In this document: one piece after another, positions 37,493 through 46,764 of the stretch
Position numbering within the stretch: position 1 is the stretch's first letter
Layout of the letters: each line of letters begins with the position of its first letter
Source: Alteromonadales bacterium alter-6D02
Lineage (GTDB): Bacteria; Pseudomonadota; Gammaproteobacteria; Enterobacterales; Psychrobiaceae
Reading direction: 5' to 3'
Length of the DNA: 62,009 nucleotides
NCBI GenBank assembly: GCA_002835545.1
Contig: PIZK01000022.1
Coordinates: 82,053 to 144,061 of the forward strand
Notes under the pieces: generated by a model
The model's database searches: none
What the model was told of the DNA's origin: nothing
What the model saw: only the letters and a program-made list of their open reading frames with translations
Made by a program: the position numbers and the translations under genes

Positions 37493-38518
37493 ATGTCCCG
37501 TTACGATGAAATTAAACTAGAACTCCTACAAAACCCTAAAACTTGGTTAGTTACAGGTGTTGCAGGCTTTATTGGGTCTAACCTATTAGAAACCCTATTA
37601 AAATTAAATCAAAAAGTAATTGGTTTAGATAACTTTGCTACAGGCCATCAACGCAACCTGGATGAAGTACAATCCCTCGTTGAAAATAAACAGTGGGAAC
37701 GCTTTAGTTTTATTGAAGGTGATATTCGCAATTATGCTGATTGTGAAAAAGTCGTTTCTGGAGTCGATTATGTATTACACCAAGCTGCATTAGGTTCTGT
37801 TCCAAGATCAATAGCAGATCCGCTAACGACAAATGGTGCAAACATAACTGGCTTTATTAATATGCTTCAAGCAGCAAAAGAAGATAATGTAGAAAGCTTT
37901 ACATACGCTGCTAGTAGTTCAACCTATGGTGATCACCCTGCACTACCAAAGGTAGAAGAGAACATTGGTAATCCGTTATCTCCTTATGCTGTCACAAAAT
38001 ATGTGAATGAGCTCTACGCAGGCGTATACGCGCGTACTTATGGATTTAAGACAATTGGCCTACGTTACTTTAATGTTTTTGGGCAAAGACAAGATCCTAA
38101 TGGCGCTTACGCAGCTGTAATCCCTAAATGGACAGCAGCAATGATTAAAGGCGAAGATGTATTTATTAATGGTGACGGTGAAACAAGTCGTGATTTCTGT
38201 TTTATCGAAAATACCGTTCAAATGAATATTCTCGCTGCCACAGCACCTGATGAAGCGAAAGATGAAGTCTATAATGTTGCTGTAGGTGATAGAACAACGT
38301 TGAACGAATTATATGAAGCAATTCAGCTTGCATTGCAACAGAATGAGATTGAAGCAACTTCAGCTCCTATTTATCAAGATTTTAGAGCGGGGGACGTACG
38401 TCATTCTCAAGCTGATGTGTCAAAAGCATCAAATAACTTAGGTTACCAACCAGAGTTTCGTATATTGGAAGGTATAGCTAAAGCGATGCCTTGGTACAAA
38501 GGTTTTTTAAATCAATGA
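37493..38518 (+). CDS. wbpP: UDP-N-acetylglucosamine(uronate) 4-epimerase (WbpP/TviC)
   Basis: A 341-residue SDR with [18 protein letters not shown] (about 18-35), [13 protein letters not shown], and the intact active site [15 protein letters not shown] (Tyr165, Lys169). The [19 protein letters not shown] block is typical of WbpP/TviC. Paired with the dehydrogenase upstream it converts UDP-GlcNAcA to UDP-GalNAcA (or UDP-GlcNAc to UDP-GalNAc before oxidation). It is the working copy of a pair; the paralogue at 30269-31306 lacks the Tyr. Its stop overlaps the rfbB start by 4 bp. Confidence 0.93.
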   Translation: MSRYDEIKLELLQNPKTWLVTGVAGFIGSNLLETLLKLNQKVIGLDNFATGHQRNLDEVQSLVENKQWERFSFIEGDIRNYADCEKVVSGVDYVLHQAALGSVPRSIADPLTTNGANITGFINMLQAAKEDNVESFTYAASSSTYGDHPALPKVEENIGNPLSPYAVTKYVNELYAGVYARTYGFKTIGLRYFNVFGQRQDPNGAYAAVIPKWTAAMIKGEDVFINGDGETSRDFCFIENTVQMNILAATAPDEAKDEVYNVAVGDRTTLNELYEAIQLALQQNEIEATSAPIYQDFRAGDVRHSQADVSKASNNLGYQPEFRILEGIAKAMPWYKGFLNQ

Positions 38519-39594
38519 ATAAAATATTAGTTACAGGCGGCGCTGGATTTATTGGATCTGCCGTTATTCGCCATATTATAGAGAATACAACTGATGAAGT
38601 CGTCAATGTTGATAAGCTGACTTATGCAGGAAACTTAGAGTCTCTTACTGCTGTTGAAAATTCTGACCGTTATAACTTTGAGAAAATCGATATATGTGAT
38701 CGATCTGAATTAGACCGTGTTCTATCAAAGTATAAGCCAGACGTGATTATGCACTTAGCGGCTGAGTCACACGTTGATCGTTCAATAGATGGCCCTGGAG
38801 AGTTTATTCAAACTAATATAGTGGGTACTTATACGTTATTGGAGGCAACTCGTAAATATTGGCAGTCTTTAACCGAACAAGATAAGTCGGCATTCCGTTT
38901 TCATCATATCTCTACTGATGAGGTCTATGGTGACCTTGAAGGCCCTGAAGATTTATTCACTGAAACAACCGCATATGAACCAAGCTCACCCTACTCAGCT
39001 TCAAAAGCAGCAAGTGATCATTTAGTGAGAGCGTGGCTTAGAACTTATGGTTTACCAACGGTGATAACTAATTGTTCAAATAATTATGGACCTTACCACT
39101 TCCCTGAAAAGTTAATACCATTAATGATACTGAATGCATTAGATGGTAAAGCATTGCCTATTTATGGTGATGGTCAACAAATTCGTGATTGGCTATATGT
39201 TGAAGATCATGCAAGAGCGTTGTATTTAGTCGCAACCACAGGAAAGGTTGGAGAGACTTATAATATTGGTGGACATAATGAAAAGGCTAATATTGATGTT
39301 GTTAAAACCATTTGTAACCTCTTAGAGGAGTTAGTTCCTGAAAATAGTTATTCTAAGGCTAGCGGTAACAAAGATGGTTTTATCAGTTTGATTACTTTTG
39401 TTACTGACCGACCGGGTCATGATGTTCGGTACGCTATAGATGCAAGCAAAATTGAAAAAGAATTAAACTGGACGCCTAGTGAAAGCTTTGAGACGGGGTT
39501 GAAGAAAACAGTCCAGTGGTATTTAGCGAACAGCGGGTGGTGTAAACGAGTACAAGATGGTTCATATCAACGTGAACGTTTAGGAGCAGAATAA
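38515..39594 (+). CDS. rfbB: dTDP-glucose 4,6-dehydratase
   Basis: Turns dTDP-glucose into dTDP-4-keto-6-deoxyglucose. 359 residues from ATG 38515 (ATGA overlap); the longer frame starting at 38491 adds only residues inside wbpP. Motifs: [17 protein letters not shown] (about 5-21), [29 protein letters not shown] with the Asp-Glu dehydratase pair, [16 protein letters not shown] (Tyr-xxx-Lys) and [15 protein letters not shown]. It directly precedes rfbA. No rhamnose genes rfbC or rfbD follow, so the product is channelled elsewhere. Confidence 0.96.
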   Translation: MNKILVTGGAGFIGSAVIRHIIENTTDEVVNVDKLTYAGNLESLTAVENSDRYNFEKIDICDRSELDRVLSKYKPDVIMHLAAESHVDRSIDGPGEFIQTNIVGTYTLLEATRKYWQSLTEQDKSAFRFHHISTDEVYGDLEGPEDLFTETTAYEPSSPYSASKAASDHLVRAWLRTYGLPTVITNCSNNYGPYHFPEKLIPLMILNALDGKALPIYGDGQQIRDWLYVEDHARALYLVATTGKVGETYNIGGHNEKANIDVVKTICNLLEELVPENSYSKASGNKDGFISLITFVTDRPGHDVRYAIDASKIEKELNWTPSESFETGLKKTVQWYLANSGWCKRVQDGSYQRERLGAE

Positions 39595-40457
39595 TGAAAG
39601 GGATTGTATTAGCGGGCGGCTCAGGCACGCGCCTTTATCCTATTACTCAAGGGATATCGAAACAACTAATACCTATTTATGATAAGCCAATGATATTCTA
39701 TCCGATATCTGTGCTTATGTTAGCGGGTATCAGAGATATTTTAATTATTTCTACGCCTGAAGACATTAGTGGCTATCAGCGTTTATTATCTGATGGTTCA
39801 CAGTTTGGTGTAAATATTTCGTATGAAGTACAACCTAGTCCGGATGGCCTTGCACAAGCCTTTATTATTGGTGAAGAGTTTATAGGTAGTGACAATGTCT
39901 GCCTAGTTTTAGGTGATAATATTTTTTATGGCCAAGGCTTTACGCCTAAACTTTTGAATGCTGCTAAAAGAGAGAAAGGTGCGACGGTTTTTGGCTATCA
40001 AGTAAAAGACCCTGAACGTTTTGGTGTAGTTGAATTTGATGATAACAACAAAGCACTTTCTATCGAAGAAAAGCCTACAAAGCCTAAGTCAAACTATGCA
40101 GTAACAGGGTTGTACTTTTACGATAATAGTGTTGTAGATATTGCAAAATCAATTAAACCGTCAGCTAGAGGAGAGTTAGAAATAACTTGCGTAAATAACG
40201 CTTATCTCGAAAAGGGTGAACTTAATGTAGAAATGCTGGGTCGTGGTTTTGCGTGGTTAGATACAGGAACACATGATTCTTTACTTGAAGCGGGGCAATA
40301 TGTACAAACTATAGAACATCGTCAAGGTTTTAAAATAGCCTGCTTAGAAGAAATTGCATTCAACAATAATTGGCTTTCAGCTGAAGAGATTGAATCATTG
40401 GCAAAACCAATGATGAAGAATAGTTATGGGCCATATTTAATGAGCTTATTAGGTTAA
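39594..40457 (+). CDS. rfbA: Glucose-1-phosphate thymidylyltransferase
   Basis: Makes dTDP-glucose. 287 residues with [20 protein letters not shown] (about 6-25), the nucleotide loop [26 protein letters not shown] and [19 protein letters not shown]. Length and motifs are those of RmlA/RffH. Its start overlaps the rfbB stop by 1 bp. The pair supplies dTDP-4-keto-6-deoxyglucose for the aminotransferase next door. Confidence 0.96.
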   Translation: MKGIVLAGGSGTRLYPITQGISKQLIPIYDKPMIFYPISVLMLAGIRDILIISTPEDISGYQRLLSDGSQFGVNISYEVQPSPDGLAQAFIIGEEFIGSDNVCLVLGDNIFYGQGFTPKLLNAAKREKGATVFGYQVKDPERFGVVEFDDNNKALSIEEKPTKPKSNYAVTGLYFYDNSVVDIAKSIKPSARGELEITCVNNAYLEKGELNVEMLGRGFAWLDTGTHDSLLEAGQYVQTIEHRQGFKIACLEEIAFNNNWLSAEEIESLAKPMMKNSYGPYLMSLLG

Positions 40458-40465
40458 TATTTAAA

Positions 40466-41551
40466 ATGACAATAAAATTAAATCAACCTTTAAAGCCTGA
40501 TTTGATAACGTTAACGAAGTACTTATCAGAAGTAAATAACAGTGGTTGGTATACAAATTTTGGCCCACTACATGATCAACTAACTTCACGTTTAGAAGAA
40601 TACCTAGGTGTTAAAAACTTACTGCTTGTATCTAATGGAACACTCGCACTTCAAGTGGCTTGCAAAGTATTAAATATTAATTCTGCCATTACTACACCTT
40701 TTAGCTTTGTAGCGACAACTAGCTCGTTATTGTGGCAAGGGATAGATACTGCGTTTAGCGATATTGATCCACAAACTTATAACTTGTGCCCTACAGCACT
40801 TGATGATGCGTTAAATGAGCCTGAAAGCAACTACGATGGAGTAGTCGCTACCCATGTTTATGGCAACCCATGTGACGTTAATGGAATTGCTGATGTTGCC
40901 AATAAACACTCTATCAAGACCGTTTACGATGCAGCCCATGCATTCGGTGTGAGTATAGGTGAACAATCGGTACTTAACTTTGGTGATGCAAGCACATTGA
41001 GTTTTCATGCCACCAAAGTATTTCATACAGTAGAAGGTGGCGCCATTGTTTTTAAGCATAGAAAAGACTATGAAAAAGCCAAGCGATTAATTAACTTTGG
41101 TATTCAGGCTGATGGCAGCTTAGGGGAGCCTGGAATTAACGCTAAGTTAAATGAATATCAGTGTGCGGTTGGCTTAACGTTACTTGATGATATAGAGCAA
41201 GTTATAGCCCGTCGCGCTGAGTTATTTCGTAGTTACCGTGACGAACTTAAAGAGTATGTTGAAATGCCTACTTGGCATATTGATACAACCTTAAATGGTG
41301 CGTATATGCCCATTTATATCGCTGACGTAGATAGCCAGAGAAAAGTGATAGAGGCATTATCTAAAAATGGTATAGAGAGCCGTCGTTATTTTACACCATC
41401 GCTAGATGCCGTTTTTGGTGAACAAAAAAAGTTTGATTGTGTACAGAGTCAAAGAGTAGCAGGTGGCGTTATATGTTTACCCCTACATGGTTATATGAAT
41501 TTAAATGGCATTAAAAATATAACGCAAATAATTAAAGAGACAATAAAATGA
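40466..41551 (+). CDS. DegT/DnrJ/EryC1/StrS-family sugar aminotransferase (VioA-like)
   Basis: A PLP enzyme of 361 residues. SNGTLALQVACKVL (about 55-68) is the phosphate-binding region, YDAAHAFGVSIG (about 154-165) carries the Asp that contacts the PLP ring, and SFHATKVFHTVEGG has the Schiff-base Lys184. It follows rfbB-rfbA by 8 bp, and no FdtA-type 3,4-ketoisomerase is present. A 4-amino-4,6-dideoxyhexose (dTDP-Qui4N or dTDP-Fuc4N) is therefore more likely than a 3-amino sugar. It overlaps the WbqC-like gene by 4 bp. Confidence 0.88.
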   Translation: MTIKLNQPLKPDLITLTKYLSEVNNSGWYTNFGPLHDQLTSRLEEYLGVKNLLLVSNGTLALQVACKVLNINSAITTPFSFVATTSSLLWQGIDTAFSDIDPQTYNLCPTALDDALNEPESNYDGVVATHVYGNPCDVNGIADVANKHSIKTVYDAAHAFGVSIGEQSVLNFGDASTLSFHATKVFHTVEGGAIVFKHRKDYEKAKRLINFGIQADGSLGEPGINAKLNEYQCAVGLTLLDDIEQVIARRAELFRSYRDELKEYVEMPTWHIDTTLNGAYMPIYIADVDSQRKVIEALSKNGIESRRYFTPSLDAVFGEQKKFDCVQSQRVAGGVICLPLHGYMNLNGIKNITQIIKETIK

Positions 41552-42237
41552 AATTGGCTGTCATGCAACCTTACTTATTTCCTTACATTGGGTATTATCA
41601 ACTAGTGCACGCGGCAGATAAATTTGTTTTTTACGATGATGTAACCTTTATAAAAGGAGGCTATATTAATCGTAATAACATTCTTTCCAATGGTAAAGCG
41701 CAACGCTTTACCATACCAGTACCTGGGATGTCGTCTAATGTATTGATTAATGAGCTGAATTTTGATGGTAATGTAAGGAAGGTACTTAAAACGATTGAGC
41801 AAAGTTATAAAAAATCACCTTATTTTAAAGAGGTATTTCCACTTATTGAAACGGTATTGAATGATAAAAACAGAAGCGTAGCACACGTTTGTGCTAAAAG
41901 CATTTTGTTAGTGTTTGAATATTTGGGTTTTAACAAAGAATCTTACTATTCAAGTCAGCTTGAGTACGATCGTAGTTTATCTGCTGCAGATAAGCTGATA
42001 GCTATGACAGAGCTTTTAAAAGTAAGCGCATATACAAATAGTCCTGGAGGTAAGTCACTTTACAATAAGGAATATTTTTCGTCAAAAGGGGTTGAACTAT
42101 CGTTTATTGAAATGGATAAGTTTATATACGCGCAAAACTCTGAAGAGTTTATTCCTCATTTATCTATGATTGATGTATTAATGAATAACAGTAAGGCAGA
42201 TACTGTCAATCTACTAACTAAATACAAGCTGGTCTAA
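41548..42237 (+). CDS. WbqC-like family protein
   Basis: A 229-residue protein with the WbqC-family N-terminus MQPYLFPYIGYYQLVHAADK and the block FVFYDDVTFIKGGYINRNNI. Later motifs are TNSPGGKSLYNKEYF and EMDKFIY. WbqC-like proteins occur in O-antigen clusters, often with amino-dideoxyhexose genes, but I know of no firm biochemical role. Its 4-bp overlap with the aminotransferase suggests a part in making or decorating that amino sugar (inference). No signal peptide or membrane helix is seen. Confidence 0.85.
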   Translation: MKLAVMQPYLFPYIGYYQLVHAADKFVFYDDVTFIKGGYINRNNILSNGKAQRFTIPVPGMSSNVLINELNFDGNVRKVLKTIEQSYKKSPYFKEVFPLIETVLNDKNRSVAHVCAKSILLVFEYLGFNKESYYSSQLEYDRSLSAADKLIAMTELLKVSAYTNSPGGKSLYNKEYFSSKGVELSFIEMDKFIYAQNSEEFIPHLSMIDVLMNNSKADTVNLLTKYKLV

Positions 42238-42240
42238 TCG

Positions 42241-43200
42241 ATGGCTATTGGAGGATACAACCAGTTATCATTGACCTGCTTGAATACAAAGTTAGATGTT
42301 GAAGCCTACCAATTTCAATCTGCACGGGCTGCTTTATATGCATATTTGAGCGCAACTAAGGTAAAAACCCTTTATGTACCCAATTATATTTGTGATAGTA
42401 TTTTTCCTGCTCTGGAATCCTTGAATATCGAGGTTGAGTTTTACTCGATTAATGAACAGCTTTTACCGGAAAAGAGCTTAAAGCTGATAAGAAAAAGTTG
42501 TTGTAAAGTATTACTGGTTAACTACTTTGGTTTATTGAATAAAAAAATTAAAGAGTTAATCACTTCTGAGCCAGAGCTATATGTTATTGACAACTCACAA
42601 GCTTTATTTTGTGAACACATAGAAGGCACTACAAGTATTTATTCTCCGCGTAAATTTTTGGGCATACCGGACGGTGGGCTTTTACGAACATCAAAACATA
42701 TTAATATGCCTAAAGAATTTTTTGATGCAAGTAAATATACTGGCCACTTATTGCTGAGAGCTTCAGGCTATGCGCCTGAAGGGTATACCATGTTTCTAGA
42801 CGCAGAGCAAGCGCTTGAAAGCTTCACACCAAAAAGAATGTCAGTAATATCTGAATACCTTATTAAGTGTACTGACATAAGAGTCATTAAAGAAAAGCGA
42901 CAACGTAACTATGAACTCTTATATACAAGGTTTAACTCTTTAAATCAATTACAGCTCCCTATACACGATCAAATACCACTATGTTATCCATTAAAACTTG
43001 CGTTTAAAGTTGATCAAATATGTAAACAGCTTATCGATAAGGCTATTTATTTGCCTAGGTATTGGTGTAGTAAATATAGCGGTGAAGTAGGTCAGGATAT
43101 GTTTGAAACTACCTTGTTTCTCCCCATTGATGAACGATTAGACACAGAACAAATTGAATTAATTATTGAATCTGTAAATAATATGATGGCGTTAAAATGA
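42241..43200 (+). CDS. Divergent DegT-like PLP-fold protein
   Basis: 319 residues, shorter than normal DegT aminotransferases (about 360-400). The N-terminal half keeps the fold pattern (QSARAALYAYLSA; TLYVPNYICDSIFPALESL; VLLVNYFGLLNKK), and YVIDNSQALFCEH matches the Asp motif at the PLP ring. SPRKFLGIPDGGLLRTSK has a Lys (138) in place of the usual SFHxxK lysine. It could be an active aminotransferase of an odd subgroup or a related enzyme working with the WbqC-like protein. It starts 3 nt after that gene and overlaps the sulfotransferase by 4 bp. The function is not known to me. Confidence 0.7.
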   Translation: MAIGGYNQLSLTCLNTKLDVEAYQFQSARAALYAYLSATKVKTLYVPNYICDSIFPALESLNIEVEFYSINEQLLPEKSLKLIRKSCCKVLLVNYFGLLNKKIKELITSEPELYVIDNSQALFCEHIEGTTSIYSPRKFLGIPDGGLLRTSKHINMPKEFFDASKYTGHLLLRASGYAPEGYTMFLDAEQALESFTPKRMSVISEYLIKCTDIRVIKEKRQRNYELLYTRFNSLNQLQLPIHDQIPLCYPLKLAFKVDQICKQLIDKAIYLPRYWCSKYSGEVGQDMFETTLFLPIDERLDTEQIELIIESVNNMMALK

Positions 43201-44156
43201 ACGAACTAGAACTAATTAGTACCTTTAAATCACTTGCTAGTGGAATAGAGGTTGAAAAAACAAATAAGAATAATATACCCACAACCTACATAGTTGGTTG
43301 CCCTAGGAGCGGTACTACGGCATTATTGCAACACCTTTCAGAGAGTGGAGCATTTGCATATCCTACGAATTGTTTAACAAGGTTTTCATCTTCGATGGAG
43401 TTAGCAACTGTTATTCAAGAGCTATTATTTAATCAGGATTTCGGTTTAGTACAAGAGAATAATATCATCGATTACGTATCTGATTACGGAAGAAGCAATG
43501 GAGCATTGAATACCAATGAGTTTTTCCATTTTTACCGCAGGTTCTTCCCTAACTTAGATATAAAACATTTAGAAAAAGCAGAACTTGAGTGCGTTGATTG
43601 TGATGCTTTATCTCAGCAAATTGATGTAATAACTACATTTTATAATAAGCCTTTCATAAATAAAGGCTTAATGATGCAATACAACATCGATTATTTTAAT
43701 TCACAGCTTAAGGACTCTATATTTTTATATATTAAAAGAAATGAGCTATATGTGATGCAGTCTATTTATAAAGCGCGGATAAAAGAGCGGGGGTCAGAAA
43801 ACTGCTGGTGGTCAGCAAAGCCTAAAGAATATGCTTCATTAATAGATATGGATGTATTTAGCCAGATTGCAGGTCAAGTTTATTATACCAATAGGGCAAT
43901 TGAAGAGGCGTTATCTAAGCTTCCACAAGAATCTAAACTAGAAATTAAATATGAAGACTTTGTAAGCTCACCACAGAGTATTTTTACTCGATTGAAAAAT
44001 AAGTATTCGGAAAATAATTATCAATTAAATATCAACTTAACCGTTGAGTCTGTTTCTCAAATAAAAAATGGTAATGTTGAGCAGTTAGATGTGGGTATTC
44101 TGAAGAATTTACAAAAAGCTTATGATAAATTTGTTGAAAATGATCGTTCTAAGTAA
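43197..44156 (+). CDS. Sulfotransferase family protein
   Basis: 319 residues. YIVGCPRSGTTALLQHL (about 31-47) is the PAPS 5'-phosphosulfate-binding loop of P-loop sulfotransferases, and IKRNELYVMQSIYKARIKER (from about 179) matches the 3'-phosphate-binding segment (Arg181 and the following helix). No signal peptide: it should act in the cytoplasm on a lipid-linked or nucleotide sugar. In a capsule cluster it predicts a sulfated repeat unit. The PAPS source cysDN/cysC lies about 9-14 kb downstream. It overlaps the preceding gene by 4 bp. Confidence 0.85.
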   Translation: MNELELISTFKSLASGIEVEKTNKNNIPTTYIVGCPRSGTTALLQHLSESGAFAYPTNCLTRFSSSMELATVIQELLFNQDFGLVQENNIIDYVSDYGRSNGALNTNEFFHFYRRFFPNLDIKHLEKAELECVDCDALSQQIDVITTFYNKPFINKGLMMQYNIDYFNSQLKDSIFLYIKRNELYVMQSIYKARIKERGSENCWWSAKPKEYASLIDMDVFSQIAGQVYYTNRAIEEALSKLPQESKLEIKYEDFVSSPQSIFTRLKNKYSENNYQLNINLTVESVSQIKNGNVEQLDVGILKNLQKAYDKFVENDRSK

Positions 44157-44200
44157 GAGGCACGCCATTTTTTACGGACGAAAATAATAGGTTTTATTAG

Positions 44201-45706
44201 ATGAGAACCCCATCACTTAAAAAAAATGTGGCGTTTAATTACATTGGACAACTCTACGTTACATTTATCGGTATTCTAATTTTACCGATATTCTTGCAAT
44301 ATATGGGACCTGAGGCCTACGGGTTAGTGGGCTTCTTTACGTTAATACAAGCATGGCTTAGTTTACTTGATGTGGGGATGACACCGACATTAGGGCGTGA
44401 AATAGCGCGCCTTAAAAATAAAGCAGAAGAGCATTGGCGGTTACTAACTGTTGTTAATTCTTTAGAGATCACATTTACAGTAATTGCCTTGATAGCAAGT
44501 ATAACTTTGTTTATGGCTAAGGACTGGATTGTATCGGACTGGTTAACCGTCGAAACATTAAATGTAGATATTGTTACAACAGCTATTAGTATTATGGCTA
44601 TTATAATCCCTGTACGCTGGGTTGCTTCCATTAATCGTAGTGGAATAAATGCATACGAAGCGCAAGTATGGATGAACATTACCGATATTATTATCAATAC
44701 GCTTCGCTTCCCCGGGGCATTATTATTAATTATCTATGCCGATGGTGACATATTGGCATATTTTTACTTCCAATTAGCAGTTGTTTTGTTTGAAGTATCT
44801 ATCATTCGCTTTAAAATGCGTAGCTTGTTACCAAGTAAAAATTTAGAAAATGTAAAGCGGTTTTCATTACGTGAGCTTAAGCGCATTGCACCATTTGCGT
44901 TAAGTGTTGGTTACACTAGTGCAATTTGGGTGCTGCTAACTCAACTAGATAAACTATTGCTATCAAAATATTTAACATTATCAGAATATGGTTATTTTAC
45001 TCTAGTTGGTGTTGTTGTTGGTGGTATGACAATGCTTGCCAGTCCTGTAACAAAAGCATTATTGCCAAGAATGACAGGGATGCTATCTGATGGAAAAGAA
45101 CAGCAAATGTTACTTTTATACAGAACTGCAACACGATGTGTTGCTGCTTTTATTTTTCCGTTAGGCTTAGTAATTGCGTTTAATGCCGAAGTTGTGGTTT
45201 ATACTTGGACCGGAAATAAAGAGGCAGCGGCTTGGGTGAGCCCTATAATGCCGGTGTTTGTTTTAGGTAGCATGATCTTAGCGATTATGACTTTTCAGTA
45301 TTTCTTACAATATGCGCATGGTGAGCTTAAATACCATGTTCGATGGAACACATTTTCTGTGTTAATTAATGTGCCCCTTATAGTGTATGCCGCTACTTAT
45401 TACGGTGCTTTGGGTGTCGGTTGGGTATGGTTTGGTTTTCGCTTATTTTCGTTAATTGTATGGGTTGCTTTTATCCATCACAAATTTGCTCCAGGTATAC
45501 ACATTCAATGGCTGCTTAAAGATGTATTGTCCCCGTTTTTAATCGCAGTGGCTGTTATCTTTTGTATAAACTCACTCTATCCATTAATGGTTGATATGGA
45601 GAGGTTAACATTATTTTTTTCCTTAGTAACAATAACAATATTTACCATGCTACTAACAAGCTCGATCGCATTACAGTATATTATAAGGAGGAAGCTATAT
45701 GCCTGA
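44201..45706 (+). CDS. wzx: Wzx-family oligosaccharide flippase (unit 2)
   Basis: A 501-residue membrane protein with about 12 helices and the flippase start pattern NVAFNYIGQLYVTFIGILIL, then YMGPEAYGLVGFFTLIQAWL. It is unlike the unit 1 Wzx in sequence, so it should serve a different repeat unit. It is preceded by a 44-bp gap, where spacing is wider than for most genes here, and overlaps the next gene by 8 bp. Confidence 0.92.
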   Translation: MRTPSLKKNVAFNYIGQLYVTFIGILILPIFLQYMGPEAYGLVGFFTLIQAWLSLLDVGMTPTLGREIARLKNKAEEHWRLLTVVNSLEITFTVIALIASITLFMAKDWIVSDWLTVETLNVDIVTTAISIMAIIIPVRWVASINRSGINAYEAQVWMNITDIIINTLRFPGALLLIIYADGDILAYFYFQLAVVLFEVSIIRFKMRSLLPSKNLENVKRFSLRELKRIAPFALSVGYTSAIWVLLTQLDKLLLSKYLTLSEYGYFTLVGVVVGGMTMLASPVTKALLPRMTGMLSDGKEQQMLLLYRTATRCVAAFIFPLGLVIAFNAEVVVYTWTGNKEAAAWVSPIMPVFVLGSMILAIMTFQYFLQYAHGELKYHVRWNTFSVLINVPLIVYAATYYGALGVGWVWFGFRLFSLIVWVAFIHHKFAPGIHIQWLLKDVLSPFLIAVAVIFCINSLYPLMVDMERLTLFFSLVTITIFTMLLTSSIALQYIIRRKLYA

Positions 45707-46733
45707 AAAAGTATTTGATATAAAAGATTTTAGGTCTCAATCATTACCTACAGAATCAGAGATCATGCTTAACTGGCAAGGGGATATTAACCAGCCGGTA
45801 GTGAGTGTACTTTGTCATACATATAATCAATTAAGCTATATAGAAGACACTTTTAGAGGCTTTTTAATCCAAAAAACTGACTTTCCTTTTGAGGTGATCG
45901 TGCATGATGATGCCTCCACTGATGGTACAAGTGATATTGTAAGAGAGTATACAGCACTTTATCCGCATATTTTCAGGTCTGTTATTCAAACTGAAAATCA
46001 ATATTCTCAAGGGAAAAAACCTACGGTTTTAAGCTCAGCTTATGCTAAAGGCGAGTACTGTTCATTATGTGAAGGGGATGACTTTTGGATTGAACCGACA
46101 AAGCTTCAAAGACAATACAACGCGCTTGAACAAAAAACGAATGTAAACTTATGTTTTACTCCAGCCTATACAGCAAGCGGTTCACAAGTAACTTCAAAAA
46201 TATGTGAGCACTTTAAAGAAGATACGCTTGTCCCATTCATCGATATAGTCAAGGGGGGAAGCGGGTTTATCCCGACAGCATCTATTTTTCTCAGAAAGTC
46301 AATATTAGCCAATTTACCAAATTGGTTTTCTAATGCTCCGGTTGGTGATTATTATATTCAAATGTTAAGTGGTACGGGAGGGGCTCAGTATTTAAACTTT
46401 CAAACTTGTGTATATCGAGTACAAAGTAAGAATAGTTGGAGCAGTAAACAAAACAAAATTAAAAGGGCGGCTATCGAAAGTTTTGTGTATGGTCATGAGA
46501 ATGCAATAACAGCTTTAAAAAATGGGGACCAAGGCGAAGTAGGCGTGAGCCTTGATATGGTACTTTCTAAATATTTTTTAATTGGTGCATATAAAGCAAT
46601 ACATATTAAAGATATTCAATTAGCTCGTCACTTTATAAAACTCAGTTGGAAGAAAAAAAAATTTTTAAACTTTAGACAGGTAATCCTATTTAGTCTAAAT
46701 GTGTGTTTATTTAACTTTTTTCTAATAAAGTAA
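45699..46733 (+). CDS. Glycosyltransferase family 2
   Basis: A 344-residue GT-A enzyme with VVSVLCHTYNQLSYIEDTF (about 33-51), VHDDASTDGTSDIV (about 68-81, nucleotide Asp) and LCEGDDFWIEPTKLQRQ (about 107-123, DDxW-type metal site). This EGDDFW version is common in O-antigen and capsule transferases. One of only three glycosyltransferases in unit 2. The donor is unknown. Confidence 0.9.
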   Translation: MPEKVFDIKDFRSQSLPTESEIMLNWQGDINQPVVSVLCHTYNQLSYIEDTFRGFLIQKTDFPFEVIVHDDASTDGTSDIVREYTALYPHIFRSVIQTENQYSQGKKPTVLSSAYAKGEYCSLCEGDDFWIEPTKLQRQYNALEQKTNVNLCFTPAYTASGSQVTSKICEHFKEDTLVPFIDIVKGGSGFIPTASIFLRKSILANLPNWFSNAPVGDYYIQMLSGTGGAQYLNFQTCVYRVQSKNSWSSKQNKIKRAAIESFVYGHENAITALKNGDQGEVGVSLDMVLSKYFLIGAYKAIHIKDIQLARHFIKLSWKKKKFLNFRQVILFSLNVCLFNFFLIK

Positions 46734-46764
46734 TTTTATATTCCGGATAACGGTAAGTCGTAAC

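Noticed and set aside
40466-41551. FdtB (dTDP-3-amino-sugar pathway) for the DegT aminotransferase
   Set aside because: The FdtA ketoisomerase it would need is not seen in the window, so a 4-aminotransferase is simpler.
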